Assembly (NCBI RefSeq): GCF_003465825.1
Contig: NZ_QSBV01000013.1
Span: 1-64,000, forward strand
From: Collinsella sp. AF02-46-1
GTDB taxonomy: Bacteria; Actinomycetota; Coriobacteriia; Coriobacteriales; Coriobacteriaceae
Length of the DNA stretch: 64,000 bases
Reading direction: 5' to 3'
Shown here: in pieces, positions 46,443 through 55,387 of the stretch
Numbering within the stretch: position 1 is the first letter of the stretch
Layout: the number at the start of each line of letters is the position of its first letter
Notes under the pieces: generated by a model
What the model saw: the letters and a program-made list of their open reading frames with translations, nothing else
Told to the model about the DNA's origin: nothing
Database searches by the model: none
Position numbers and translations under genes: made by a program

Positions 46443-46485
46443 CACAAGAGCTGTAATTTGTATTTTTAAGCTCATAGGTACCTGA

Positions 46486-47985
46486 ATGACTGAAGAACCG
46501 ATAAGTAAATCCGAGCTGGGAAACCACTTACTCGGAGCCTGCGATATCCTGCGTGGCCCCATCAACCAGGACGAGTACAAGAGCTACATCACGCCGTTGC
46601 TCTTCTTCAAGCGCATCTCAGACGTCTACGACGAGGAGGCCGCCGAGGCTCTAGAGATGTCGGGCGGAGACGAAGACTACGCCGCCCTGCCTGAAAACCA
46701 CAGCTTCGCGGTGCCGGACGGCTGCCATTGGCAGGATGTGCGCAACACCGGCGCGAACGTCGGCAAAGCAATCGTTGACGCCATGGTGGGTATCGAGCGC
46801 GCTAACCCCGATACCCTCAGCGGCCTCTTCAGCAGCTTCGACGACGCGAGCTGGACGGACAAGGGCAAGCTCTCCGACGAACGCCTGAAAGACCTCATCG
46901 AGCATTTCTCTGCAAAGAAGTTCGGCAACAGTAGCTATAACGCCGACATGATGGGCGACGCCTACGAGTACCTGATCAAGAAGTTCGCCGACATGCAGAA
47001 GAAGAACGCCGGCGAGTTCTACACCCCGAGGGAGATCGTGAAGATGATGGTCTCCCTGCTCGAGCCAAAGCCCGGAGAGACCGTCTATGACCCCGCATGC
47101 GGCACGGGAGGCATGCTCATCGAGGCAGTACGTCAGATGGACAACTCGAGGCTCGCCTACGGCAAGCTCTACGGCCAGGAGAAGAACCTAAGCACGTCTG
47201 CCATAGCACGCATGAACCTCTACCTCCACGGTGCGAAGGACTTTCGCATCACCCAGGGGGACACCCTGCGCGACCCCGCCTTCCTTGCCGGGAATGCCCT
47301 CAGGACATTCGACTGCGTCCTCGCCAATCCGCCCTTCTCCCTTAAGAACTGGGGATCCGCAGAGTTCTCCTCGGACCCGTGGGGCCGCAACATCTGGGGC
47401 GTCCCCACGGACAAGTCGGCGGACTTCGCATGGGTGCAGCATATGGTCTGCTCCATGGACGAGAAGAGCGGTCGCTGCGCTGTAGTGCTGCCCCAGGGCG
47501 CACTGTTCCACGGCGGCAAGGAGGGCACCATCCGCAAGGAGTTGCTCAAGTCGGACAAGGTCGAGGCAGTGATCTCGCTCGCGAGCGGCGTCTTCTACAG
47601 CACCGGTGTCTCCGCCTGTGTGCTGTTTCTCAGAAACGAAAAACCCGCCGAGCACCAAGGGCGTGTCTGCATCATCGACGGCAGCAAGATCTTCACTGCT
47701 CAGCGCGCGCAGAACGTGATCTCGGAAGAGAATGCGCAGGAGATGCTCTCCCTCTATCGCTCCTACGAGCCCGTCGTCGAAAAATGCGCCATAGCAACGC
47801 TCGCTGACATCGAACGCGAGGGATACGTGCTCTCGGCGAACAACTACGTCGAAAGAAAACGCGAGAAGGTCGAGCCGCCGACGGAGACAAGAAAACGCTT
47901 CTACGACCTCCTCCAGCAAACGAAGGAATCCGAGGAGAGGCTCCTCGATCTGCTAACGAAGGGAGGCTATGTCGATGGAGAGTAG
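46486..47985 (+). CDS. hsdM: Type I R-M DNA adenine methyltransferase subunit HsdM, first copy
   Basis: N6-adenine methyltransferase subunit, 499 residues. N-terminal HsdM helical domain (LLFFKRISDVYDEE), SAM-binding motif I DPACGTGGM (about residue 202) and catalytic motif IV NPPF (about residue 281). GEFYTPREIVKMM is the usual type I linker. It overlaps the second hsdM by 17 bp. Both copies are intact and similar over their whole length, indicating duplication and retention rather than decay. Confidence 0.93.
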   Translation: MTEEPISKSELGNHLLGACDILRGPINQDEYKSYITPLLFFKRISDVYDEEAAEALEMSGGDEDYAALPENHSFAVPDGCHWQDVRNTGANVGKAIVDAMVGIERANPDTLSGLFSSFDDASWTDKGKLSDERLKDLIEHFSAKKFGNSSYNADMMGDAYEYLIKKFADMQKKNAGEFYTPREIVKMMVSLLEPKPGETVYDPACGTGGMLIEAVRQMDNSRLAYGKLYGQEKNLSTSAIARMNLYLHGAKDFRITQGDTLRDPAFLAGNALRTFDCVLANPPFSLKNWGSAEFSSDPWGRNIWGVPTDKSADFAWVQHMVCSMDEKSGRCAVVLPQGALFHGGKEGTIRKELLKSDKVEAVISLASGVFYSTGVSACVLFLRNEKPAEHQGRVCIIDGSKIFTAQRAQNVISEENAQEMLSLYRSYEPVVEKCAIATLADIEREGYVLSANNYVERKREKVEPPTETRKRFYDLLQQTKESEERLLDLLTKGGYVDGE

Positions 47986-49465
47986 AATCCCCCAGGAAGA
48001 GCTAAACAACCATCTATGGAACGCGGCCGTTCTGCTACGCACCTACATCGATGCCGGGTCGTACAAGCAGTACATCTTCCCGCTGCTGTTCTTCAAGCGT
48101 CTCTCCGACGTCTACGACGAGGAGACCGCCGAAGCGTTGGAAGCCTCCGGCGGAGATGCGGAGTTCGCAGCCCTTCCCGAGAACCACAGCTTCGCAATCC
48201 CGGACGGCGCCCACTGGTGCGATATCCGTGAGGCAACGGAAAACGTCGGTAAGGCGATCGTAGGCGCCTTCCGCGTCATCGAGACGGCCAACGGCTCCAA
48301 GCTGCGTGGCATCTTCGGCGACGCCGCCTGGACTAACAAGAAACGACTTCCCGACCGCCTGCTCAAGGACCTCATCGAGCACTTCAGCGCTATAACGCTC
48401 TCCATCGCCAATTGTCCCGAGGACGAACTCGGTCAGGGCTACGAGTACCTCATCAAGAAGTTCGCAGACGACTCAGGGCACACGGCACAGGAGTTCTACA
48501 CCAACCGCACGGTCGTCCATCTGATGACCGAGATCCTCCAACCCAAACCGGGCGAGTCCATCTACGACCCCACCTGCGGCAGCGCCGGCATGCTCATCTC
48601 CTCCATCGCCCACCTCAAACAGCACGGAGAGGAATGGCGTAACGTTCACGCCTACGGACAGGAGATCAACCAGCTATCCTCCGCCATCGGACGCATGAAC
48701 CTATTCCTGCACGGCGTCGAGGACTTCGAGATTGCAAACGACGACACGCTGCGGCACCCAGCCTTCCTCGAGGCGGGAAAGCTACGCACCTTCGATATGG
48801 TGCTCGCTAATCCTCCCTATTCGATCAAGCAATGGGACCGCGAGGCGTTCGCGTCGGACCCCTACGGCCGCAACTTCCTCGGCACCCCGCCGCAGGGGCG
48901 GGCCGACTATGCCTTCATACAGCATATCCTCAAGAGCATGGACCCGAGGAGTGGAAGGTGCGCCATCCTTCTTCCCCATGGCGTACTCTTCCGCAACGAG
49001 GAATCGGAGATGCGCGAAAGGCTCGTGAGAAGCGATCTCGTTGAGGCGGTCATCGGACTCGGCGCAAACCTCTTCTTCAACTCGCCCATGGAGGCCTGCA
49101 TCCTCATCTGCCGCAGCGAGAAAGCGCCGAATCGAAGCAAGAAAATACTGTTCGTAGACGCCTCTGCCGAGGTAACCCGCAAGAACGCGCAAAGCTACCT
49201 TGAGCCTCAACACATCAAGAGAATCGTCGATGCCTACCGATCTGACGAGGACATCGAAGGTTTCTCATCCCACGCATCGTTTAGTGAGCTCGAGGACAAC
49301 GCTTTCTCGCTCTCCATCCCTCTGTACGTGAAGCCCGCCAATGATGAAAATGCTGACGATAGAAGCATCGAGGAGACGGTAGAAAGCTGGAGAGCCGCCT
49401 CCACAGAGGCCGCGTCCCTGCTCGATAATATTGCTGCGAAATTGCATGAAAACGATGGTGAGTAA
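47969..49465 (+). CDS. hsdM: Type I R-M DNA adenine methyltransferase subunit HsdM, second copy
   Basis: A 498-residue paralogue of the preceding gene: LLFFKRLSDVYDEE, motif I DPTCGSAGM and motif IV NPPY (about residue 281). Motif I is less canonical (CGSAG instead of CGTGG) and motif IV is NPPY rather than NPPF. Two different M subunits in one operon suggest an asymmetric M1-M2-S enzyme or pairing of each M with a different S. It ends one base before the start of the half hsdS. Confidence 0.92.
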   Translation: MSMESRIPQEELNNHLWNAAVLLRTYIDAGSYKQYIFPLLFFKRLSDVYDEETAEALEASGGDAEFAALPENHSFAIPDGAHWCDIREATENVGKAIVGAFRVIETANGSKLRGIFGDAAWTNKKRLPDRLLKDLIEHFSAITLSIANCPEDELGQGYEYLIKKFADDSGHTAQEFYTNRTVVHLMTEILQPKPGESIYDPTCGSAGMLISSIAHLKQHGEEWRNVHAYGQEINQLSSAIGRMNLFLHGVEDFEIANDDTLRHPAFLEAGKLRTFDMVLANPPYSIKQWDREAFASDPYGRNFLGTPPQGRADYAFIQHILKSMDPRSGRCAILLPHGVLFRNEESEMRERLVRSDLVEAVIGLGANLFFNSPMEACILICRSEKAPNRSKKILFVDASAEVTRKNAQSYLEPQHIKRIVDAYRSDEDIEGFSSHASFSELEDNAFSLSIPLYVKPANDENADDRSIEETVESWRAASTEAASLLDNIAAKLHENDGE

Positions 49466-49466
49466 C

Positions 49467-50006
49467 ATGACCCACGTTTGCCTGGGCGATGTGGCCCGCG
49501 AAATAAAACAGAAGGTCCCTGCGGGGCAAGAGCTGCCGACGGTCGGCCTTGAGCATCTAGACCCCGGCGAGGTCGAACTCGCCCACTGGGACGAAGGTGT
49601 CAGGACCACCTTCACTAAGGCTTTCTCAAAGGGGCAGGTGCTATTCGGGCGTCGTAGGGCCTACCTACGTAAAGCAGCCGTCGCCCCATTCGACGGAATC
49701 TGCTCCGGAGACATCACCGTCATCGCCCCCAAGGACAACCTCTCTCCGAGACTGCTCCCGTTCATCATCCAGAATGACGCCCTATTCGAGCACGCCGTCA
49801 CCAATTCGGCAGGCTCCCTCTCGCCAAGAGTCAAGTGGCAGAGCCTTTCGCAATTTGAGTTCGAGCTCCCCAACATCGCTAAGCAAGAAGAACTTGCCGA
49901 CATACTCTGGACCGCACAAGAAACGCGGTCTCACTACAGGCAGCTGCTTACAGCCTGCGATGACGTCGTCAAATCACAATTTAGCTGCTGGGGGTGCGCG
50001 GCATGA
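49467..50006 (+). CDS. Half-length HsdS (single target-recognition domain)
   Basis: A 179-residue specificity protein with one target-recognition domain (TVGLEHLDPGEVELAHW, GQVLFGRRRAYLRKAAVAPF, SAGSLSPRVKW) and one conserved helical spacer (ELADILWTAQETRSHYRQLL) ending KSQF. It stops 24 bp after the shared repeat, as if a full hsdS had been cut at the recombination site, yet its stop overlaps the next hsdS start (ATGA), so it is arranged as a real gene. It could work as a dimerising half subunit or be a storage cassette. Confidence 0.8.
   Translation: MTHVCLGDVAREIKQKVPAGQELPTVGLEHLDPGEVELAHWDEGVRTTFTKAFSKGQVLFGRRRAYLRKAAVAPFDGICSGDITVIAPKDNLSPRLLPFIIQNDALFEHAVTNSAGSLSPRVKWQSLSQFEFELPNIAKQEELADILWTAQETRSHYRQLLTACDDVVKSQFSCWGCAA
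49962..49982. repeat. Direct repeat N in the half hsdS
   Basis: 21 bp identical and in the same orientation as 50510-50530 in hsdS (core GTCGTCAAATCACAATTT); 548 bp apart. Confidence 0.9.
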
Positions 50007-51139
50007 CAAGGTATAGATTCGACCAGATAGCCGAGAACAGCACCGCCAAGAAAAAACCCGAGGAAAGCGATCGCAACCGGTACGTTGGACTGGAGCACCT
50101 TGATCCGGGCACTCTTGAGGTGACCCGCTGGGGCGCCGAGGTTACTCCCAAGGGCGACAAACTGCTCATGAAGAAAGGCGATGTCCTGTTCGGCCGCCGA
50201 AGGGCCTATCAGAAGAAGGTCGGCATAGCACCCTTCGATGGCATCTTCTCGGCTCACGGGATGGTGCTGCGCCCGAAGGCCGATGTCGTCGATCCGATGT
50301 TCTTCCCGTTTTTCATCAGCTCCGACATGTTCCTTGACGAGGCAATACGGGTCTCCGTCGGCTCTCTTTCGCCGACGGCAAACTGGAAAGATCTCCGGAC
50401 CTTGGAATTTGACTTGCCCTCGCCGGGAAAACAACGCGAGCTTGCCGGCATCCTCTCGGAAGCCGAGAGCCTCAAGGGGCATTATCGTAAGCTGCTCACG
50501 ACCTGCGACGACGTCGTCAAATCACAATTTGTCGAAATTTTTTCCAAGAAAGAGTTTCCGCTGATTCCCCTCTCGCAAGCATGCACGAAAATTACTGATG
50601 GCACCCATAAAACGCCCCAATATCAAGAAGCTGGAATTGCATTCATTTCTGCGAAGAATGTCACATCAGATGGCAAGCTAGATTTCAGCGACATCAAGCA
50701 TATAAGCACGGATGAATATGAGTCCATTCAAAACCGTTGTGAAACCCAAATCGGCGATGTGCTTCTTACAAAAAGTGGATCACTTGGTATGCCGGCTATT
50801 GTCGATGTCGATTTTCCAATCGGTCTATTCGAAAGTCTCGCTGTCCTCAAATACCGTCGCGACATTCTTGATGGAGTATTCCTACGAGAACAACTAAAAA
50901 GCGCAAGAGTGCAGGACCAATTTACAGGCGGCGTTAAGGGGATTGCTGTAAAACACCTCCATCTAAACGTAATTGGAAGGACGAGCATTATAGTTCCCCC
51001 GCTCGAACTCCAGGAGGAGTTCACCGACTTCGTGCTTCAGGTCGACAAATCGAAATTTGCCGTACAAAAGGCCCTCGATGAGCTAAACGCCACGACGAAG
51101 AAAATCTTGAACCAGGAGTTAGGACTCGGAGATGTTTAA
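50003..51139 (+). CDS. hsdS: Type I R-M specificity subunit HsdS
   Basis: A 378-residue specificity protein with two target-recognition domains, residues 20-150 (YVGLEHLDPGTLEVTRW, VLFGRRRAYQKKV) and 185-335 (KITDGTHKTPQYQEAG, GDVLLTKSGSLGMP). They are separated by central (SEAESLKGHYRKLLTTCDD) and C-terminal (VLQVDKSKFAVQKALDEL) helical conserved regions. The first domain is of the same family as the half hsdS, the second of the same family as the silent cassette, so exchange at the KSQF and DKSKF repeats would give new specificities. Start at ATG 50003 overlaps the upstream stop; the stop overlaps hsdR by 8 bp. Confidence 0.92.
   Translation: MTRYRFDQIAENSTAKKKPEESDRNRYVGLEHLDPGTLEVTRWGAEVTPKGDKLLMKKGDVLFGRRRAYQKKVGIAPFDGIFSAHGMVLRPKADVVDPMFFPFFISSDMFLDEAIRVSVGSLSPTANWKDLRTLEFDLPSPGKQRELAGILSEAESLKGHYRKLLTTCDDVVKSQFVEIFSKKEFPLIPLSQACTKITDGTHKTPQYQEAGIAFISAKNVTSDGKLDFSDIKHISTDEYESIQNRCETQIGDVLLTKSGSLGMPAIVDVDFPIGLFESLAVLKYRRDILDGVFLREQLKSARVQDQFTGGVKGIAVKHLHLNVIGRTSIIVPPLELQEEFTDFVLQVDKSKFAVQKALDELNATTKKILNQELGLGDV
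50510..50535. repeat. Repeat N in active hsdS
   Basis: Carries both the 21-bp direct match to 49962-49982 and the 17-bp inverted match to 46357-46373, overlapping on AAATCACAATTT. Confidence 0.9.
51038..51058. repeat. Inverted repeat C, right copy
   Basis: Inverted match to 45834-45854. Its core ACAAATCGAAATTTG resembles the N-site core TCAAATCACAATTTG, suggesting one recombinase recognition sequence. Confidence 0.88.
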
Positions 51140-54044
51140 CGAGGACAACACCATCGAGCAAATGAGCGTCGAGGCGCTTGCCAGCCTTGGCTGGAGATAC
51201 GTTGCTGCCGAAGACCTCCCGCGCCGCCATGCCGACGTCATGGTCGAGCCCATGGTCAAGGACGCCCTCATCAGGCTTAACCCGGAGATCGCAGAAGACC
51301 CCGATCGCGCCGACGAGATCATCTACCGACTCAGGGCCCTCATTCAGTCCACAAGTCCGCAGAACCTGGTCTCCACCAACGAGCGGTTCAAAAAGCTCGT
51401 CATCGAGGAGAACTCATTCCCCTACGGCAAAGACGGCCGCATGGTCCCCATCCGCTTCTTTGGCACGGCGGCGGACGGCGATCTTGACAAAAACGAGTAC
51501 ATCGTCACCAACCAGTGGGTCTACCCCCAGGAGCAGGGCGGCAAGCGCCTCGACCTCGTCCTTCTTGTCAATGGATTTCCGCTCGTCATCGGCGAGTTCA
51601 AGACGCCGGTGCGCGATTCGATAACCTGGCTCGACGGCGCTGGCGACATCGCTAAATATGAGAAGAGCATCCCGCAGATGTTCGTCTGTAGCGCCATCAA
51701 CTTCGCCAGCGAAGGAAAATGCTATCGCTACGGGTCGGTGAACATGCCTCCCGAGATGTGGGGACCCTGGCATGAGGGCGACAAGAAGAGCGAGGGCACA
51801 CTTGCCGACGTCAAGAGAAGCATGGCGTCCATGCTAACCCCCACGAACGTCATGGACATCTTCCAGTTCTTCACGCTCTTCGCCACCGACAAGAAGCATC
51901 GACGCATCAAGCTGATCTGTCGTTACCAACAGTTCGAGGGCGCGAACCTCATCGTGGACCGCGTCCGCGCAGGATACCCGAAGCGTGGCCTCATTTGGCA
52001 TTTCCAGGGCTCAGGAAAGTCACTGCTCATGGTATTCGCTGCCCAGAAGCTGCGCATGGTCCCCGAACCCAAGAACCCGACCGTCGTCATCGTGGATGAC
52101 CGAATCGACCTCGAGACCCAGATCACGGGGACCTTCAACGCATCCGACATCCCCAACCTCGCAAGCGCCGGCAGCAAGGAGGAGCTTGAGTCCTTCTTCA
52201 AGCAGGACATGAGAAAGATCCTCATCACCACCATCTTCAAATTCAGCGAGGTTGCGGGGACGCTCAACGAGCGCGAGAACATCATCCTCATGGTCGACGA
52301 GGCGCACCGCACCCAAGAGGGCGACCTCGGCGAGAAGATGCGACTCGCCTTGCCAAACGCCTTCTTCTTCGGCTTGACCGGCACGCCCATCAACCGAACC
52401 GACAAGAACACGTTCCACACCTTCGGTGCCAAAGAGGACAAGTCCGGCTACATGAGCCGCTATTCCTTCGCCGACTCCATCCGCGACCACGCCACATTGC
52501 CGCTCCATTTTGAAACCGTTCCCGTCGAGCTCCACGTCAACCAAGAGGTCGTGAACGCCGCCTTTGACGAAATGACCCGAGACCTCAGCAAAGAGGACAA
52601 GGCGGAACTCACCAGGCGCGTCAAGATCGAGTCCGTCATGAAGGCCCCCGACCGCATCCACAAGGTATGCGAGCACATCGCCAGGCACTTCAAGTCAAAG
52701 GTTGAGCCCGACGGCTTCAAGGCGCAGGTAGTCTGCTACGACCGAGAGTGCTGCCTGCTGTATAAGGAGGAGCTCGACAAGCTCTTGGGCACTGACGCAG
52801 TCACCATCGTCATGGACACGAACAACGACAAGGAAGACCGCTACAAGGCATACCGTCGAGATCGCGATGCCGAGGAAAAGCTCCTTGACCGTTTCCGCGA
52901 CCCGGACGATCCGCTCAAGATTCTCATCGTCACTGCAAAGCTGCTCACGGGGTTCGATGCGCCCATCCTGCAAACTCAGTACCTTGACAAGCCCTTGCGC
53001 GACCACACGCTGTTGCAGGCAATCTGTCGAACCAACCGCGTCTACAACGACAAGAAGACATTCGGTCTCATTGTCGACTATATCGGCCTCTTCGACAACG
53101 TCGCCAAGTCTCTGCACTTCGACGAGGCCGAGGTGCAGAAGGTTATAACCAACATCGACGAGGTAAAGGCCGAGCTACCCGGGCTTATGCATTGCTGTCT
53201 TGAGTACTTCTCAACGGTCAGAGACCGCCGCAGCGCGGATTGGGAGTCACTTCTCGAAGCTCAACAATGCCTGCCAACGACAAAGGTGAAAGACCAGTTT
53301 GGGGCCGACTTCTCGGTCTTGAACAGAGCGTGGGAAGCCCTTTCGCCCGACCCATGTCTCAATCCCTACAAGCCCGATTTCATCTGGCTCTCGCAGGTCT
53401 ACGATTCCGTGAGACCGGTAGACAATCGCGGGAAGCTCATCTGGGCAGCGCTCGGGCCCAAGACAATCGAGCTCGTGCACGAGAACATCACCGTCGAGAG
53501 AGTCCGAGACGATGACGACATCCTTGAACTCGACGAGGACATGATCGAGCACTTCATCAACGACAAGAGCAATACCGAGAAGATCACGCGTAAGCTGGAG
53601 ATAGATCTCGTCGCCCGAATCCGCAGGCACGATAAGAATGGCAAGTTCCAGAAGCTCGGCGAGCGCCTGGAGGACCTGAGGGAACGTCACGAGCAAGGTC
53701 TCATCAACAGCGTCGAGTTCCTCAAGATGCTCATCGACCTCGCCAGAGAGGCTCGAGCGGCCGAAAAGGAAGTCGTGCCCGAAGAAGAGGAGGACAAGGG
53801 CAAGGCGGCCCTCACAGAACTCTTCAATGGTGTAAAGAATGGGGACACGCCAATCATCGTCGAAAACATCGTCGGCGACATCGACGAAATCGTTAAGATC
53901 ACCCGATTCGACGGTTGGCAGGCAACCACAGCAGGCGTCAAAGAAGTCAAGAAGCAGCTACGCGCCATTCTTTGGATGCGCTACAAGCTCAAAGACCAGG
54001 CTCTTTTTGATAAGGCGTATTCGTATATTGAACTCTACTATTAG
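51132..54044 (+). CDS. hsdR: Type I restriction endonuclease subunit HsdR
   Basis: Restriction and translocation subunit, 970 residues. The PD-(D/E)xK nuclease is near residues 138-158 (RLDLVLLV and VIGEFKTP). The SF2 helicase has Walker A FQGSGKSLLM (about residue 292), DEAH box VDEAHRTQEG (about 388), motif III FFGLTGTPINR and motif VI LLQAICRTNRVYND. The C-terminal helical region would bind HsdM. It overlaps hsdS and has no obvious promoter of its own, so its expression depends on the hsdM promoter in the present orientation. Confidence 0.94.
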   Translation: MFNEDNTIEQMSVEALASLGWRYVAAEDLPRRHADVMVEPMVKDALIRLNPEIAEDPDRADEIIYRLRALIQSTSPQNLVSTNERFKKLVIEENSFPYGKDGRMVPIRFFGTAADGDLDKNEYIVTNQWVYPQEQGGKRLDLVLLVNGFPLVIGEFKTPVRDSITWLDGAGDIAKYEKSIPQMFVCSAINFASEGKCYRYGSVNMPPEMWGPWHEGDKKSEGTLADVKRSMASMLTPTNVMDIFQFFTLFATDKKHRRIKLICRYQQFEGANLIVDRVRAGYPKRGLIWHFQGSGKSLLMVFAAQKLRMVPEPKNPTVVIVDDRIDLETQITGTFNASDIPNLASAGSKEELESFFKQDMRKILITTIFKFSEVAGTLNERENIILMVDEAHRTQEGDLGEKMRLALPNAFFFGLTGTPINRTDKNTFHTFGAKEDKSGYMSRYSFADSIRDHATLPLHFETVPVELHVNQEVVNAAFDEMTRDLSKEDKAELTRRVKIESVMKAPDRIHKVCEHIARHFKSKVEPDGFKAQVVCYDRECCLLYKEELDKLLGTDAVTIVMDTNNDKEDRYKAYRRDRDAEEKLLDRFRDPDDPLKILIVTAKLLTGFDAPILQTQYLDKPLRDHTLLQAICRTNRVYNDKKTFGLIVDYIGLFDNVAKSLHFDEAEVQKVITNIDEVKAELPGLMHCCLEYFSTVRDRRSADWESLLEAQQCLPTTKVKDQFGADFSVLNRAWEALSPDPCLNPYKPDFIWLSQVYDSVRPVDNRGKLIWAALGPKTIELVHENITVERVRDDDDILELDEDMIEHFINDKSNTEKITRKLEIDLVARIRRHDKNGKFQKLGERLEDLRERHEQGLINSVEFLKMLIDLAREARAAEKEVVPEEEEDKGKAALTELFNGVKNGDTPIIVENIVGDIDEIVKITRFDGWQATTAGVKEVKKQLRAILWMRYKLKDQALFDKAYSYIELYY

Positions 54045-54065
54045 GCAACAGAAGACAGGTCTCTA

Positions 54066-54108
54066 GGGACGCTCCGCATCAACCATTTCATCGGATGCGG
54101 AGCGTCCC
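54066..54108 (+). terminator. Hairpin after hsdR
   Basis: Perfect 15-bp arms GGGACGCTCCGCATC (54066-54080) and its complement (54094-54108) with a 13-nt loop, followed by AATTT. It probably ends the operon; the GGGACG core also resembles the dispersed palindromes. Confidence 0.55.
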
Positions 54109-54268
54109 AATTTGAACGAGCGACGTCTTGCGACGGGTGAACACTGCAACCCCAATGGCCCGCTAACCCTTTCATAATCTGGTGGTTAAGTCTTCACTAG
54201 AAGCCATCCACACTTTGTAGTTAATTGATTCCTTCTTCGCAGGCGAAAACGACAATGATGTCCGCCCC

Positions 54269-55003
54269 CTACCTTCCCTCCGCCTTCAGCTTTAGCAGCA
54301 GGTCGCCCAGCTCGGGGCACCTGCTGGAAAGGCGCGTCTGGGCTCGCTCGCCCATCCCCCACCGCTGGCGGATCTCCTGGGCGTGCGGGCTCACACGGTA
54401 GTCCCCGTCCATCATCTGCTTGAGCAGCTTGGCGGTTACGCGCGCATCGGCAAGGGCGCTGTGGGCGTGGCCCGTCGACTCGTCAAAATCGATGCCAAAC
54501 CACGCTGCCGCGTCACTCAAAGAGACGCGCCCGTGGCTGCCCACGTCCATGATCGAGGTGTAAAACGCCTGCAGGTCGGCCCAGTCCGCAGGAAATGCGG
54601 AAAGATCGATGTGCTTTGCCTGGCACTCGGTCAAAAGCTGTCGACGGTCCGCCCCGCTCCAACAGACCACCTGGGCGGAGTAGCGACCGATCCAATCGCT
54701 GAGCCTTTTGATCACCATGTAGAGCGGATCGGCCATCGCGGTGTCCACGGCCGATATCCCCGTAAGCTCGCGAACGGGGAACGCAACGCCTTCGGCATAT
54801 TCCGTCTGCACAAACTGCGAGAACTCGCCCATCACGTTGCCGCGGTTATCGAGCTTAACCGCGCCGACCTCGATAATCTCGTTGCGCAACCCGCGGCGCT
54901 GGCGCTGCCTTGACACCGGCGCAAACTCGAAGTCGAGCACAATCTGACGCGCAAAGTTCGTCGTATCGATAGCCGAGATACACGGCGTCTTTTTGTCTGG
55001 CAC
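54269..55003 (-). CDS. DnaQ-like DEDDh 3'-5' exonuclease
   Basis: A 244-residue exonuclease of the epsilon/RNase T superfamily: ExoI motif VLDFEFAP (Asp-x-Glu), ExoII region around WSGADRRQLL, and ExoIII HSALADARVTAKLL with the catalytic His and Asp. About 20 extra residues precede the fold and about 50 follow it. Alone in its operon; it may act in DNA repair, RNA turnover or defence, which the sequence does not decide. Confidence 0.82.
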   Translation of the reverse strand: MPDKKTPCISAIDTTNFARQIVLDFEFAPVSRQRQRRGLRNEIIEVGAVKLDNRGNVMGEFSQFVQTEYAEGVAFPVRELTGISAVDTAMADPLYMVIKRLSDWIGRYSAQVVCWSGADRRQLLTECQAKHIDLSAFPADWADLQAFYTSIMDVGSHGRVSLSDAAAWFGIDFDESTGHAHSALADARVTAKLLKQMMDGDYRVSPHAQEIRQRWGMGERAQTRLSSRCPELGDLLLKLKAEGR

Positions 55004-55130
55004 GGTGAGGGCCTTTCTCCGTCAACTGCCGCCTGTTTCACAGGCAGCTACATTGCCGTAAGGATAAGTGTCCGTGCGGACATGAAATCGCACAGTGCAG
55101 CTTTCCGACATCCTTGCGTAAGGCTGCGCT

Positions 55131-55171
55131 TTGAAATGGTCACGTCGTTGTTATTATCGAACATATATTCG
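55131..55171 (+). promoter_or_regulatory. Promoter with LexA-like box
   Basis: TTGAAA (55131-55136), 15 bp, TATTAT (55152-55157), directly followed by CGAACATATATTCG (55158-55171). This matches the Gram-positive/actinobacterial LexA consensus CGAAC-N4-GTTCG at all but one position. The box would cover the transcription start. Confidence 0.5.
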
Positions 55172-55261
55172 TATTTATGGCTGCAGTTTGATAGACTGGT
55201 TATTGTTGACGGCAGTTCCATGTGCCGGGCAGCGCCCTCCATGCGACGGGAGGTGATGCCC

Positions 55262-55387
55262 ATGACCGATCTGACTGATTTCGTGAAGCTCCTGACCGCT
55301 TTGGTCTCGCTCCTCACGGCGCTTATCGGACTTACCGAGGCACTCAAGCAGCGTACGAAGCATAAAAAGAGGGGTCGACGCCGCTAA
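55262..55387 (+). CDS. 41-residue membrane peptide with basic tail (toxin-like)
   Basis: Read directly: a short polar N-terminus, a hydrophobic helix at residues 7-26 (FVKLLTALVSLLTALIGL) and a strongly basic tail (KQRTKHKKRGRRR). GGGAGGTGATG stands just before the ATG at 55262, an almost ideal ribosome-binding site. Size and layout resemble type I toxin-antitoxin peptides and holin-like toxins, but I recognise no named family. A LexA-like box about 90 bp upstream suggests SOS control, as for TisB in E. coli (analogy). A leftward terminator overlaps its last codons, so a convergent antisense transcript is likely. Confidence 0.6.
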   Translation: MTDLTDFVKLLTALVSLLTALIGLTEALKQRTKHKKRGRRR

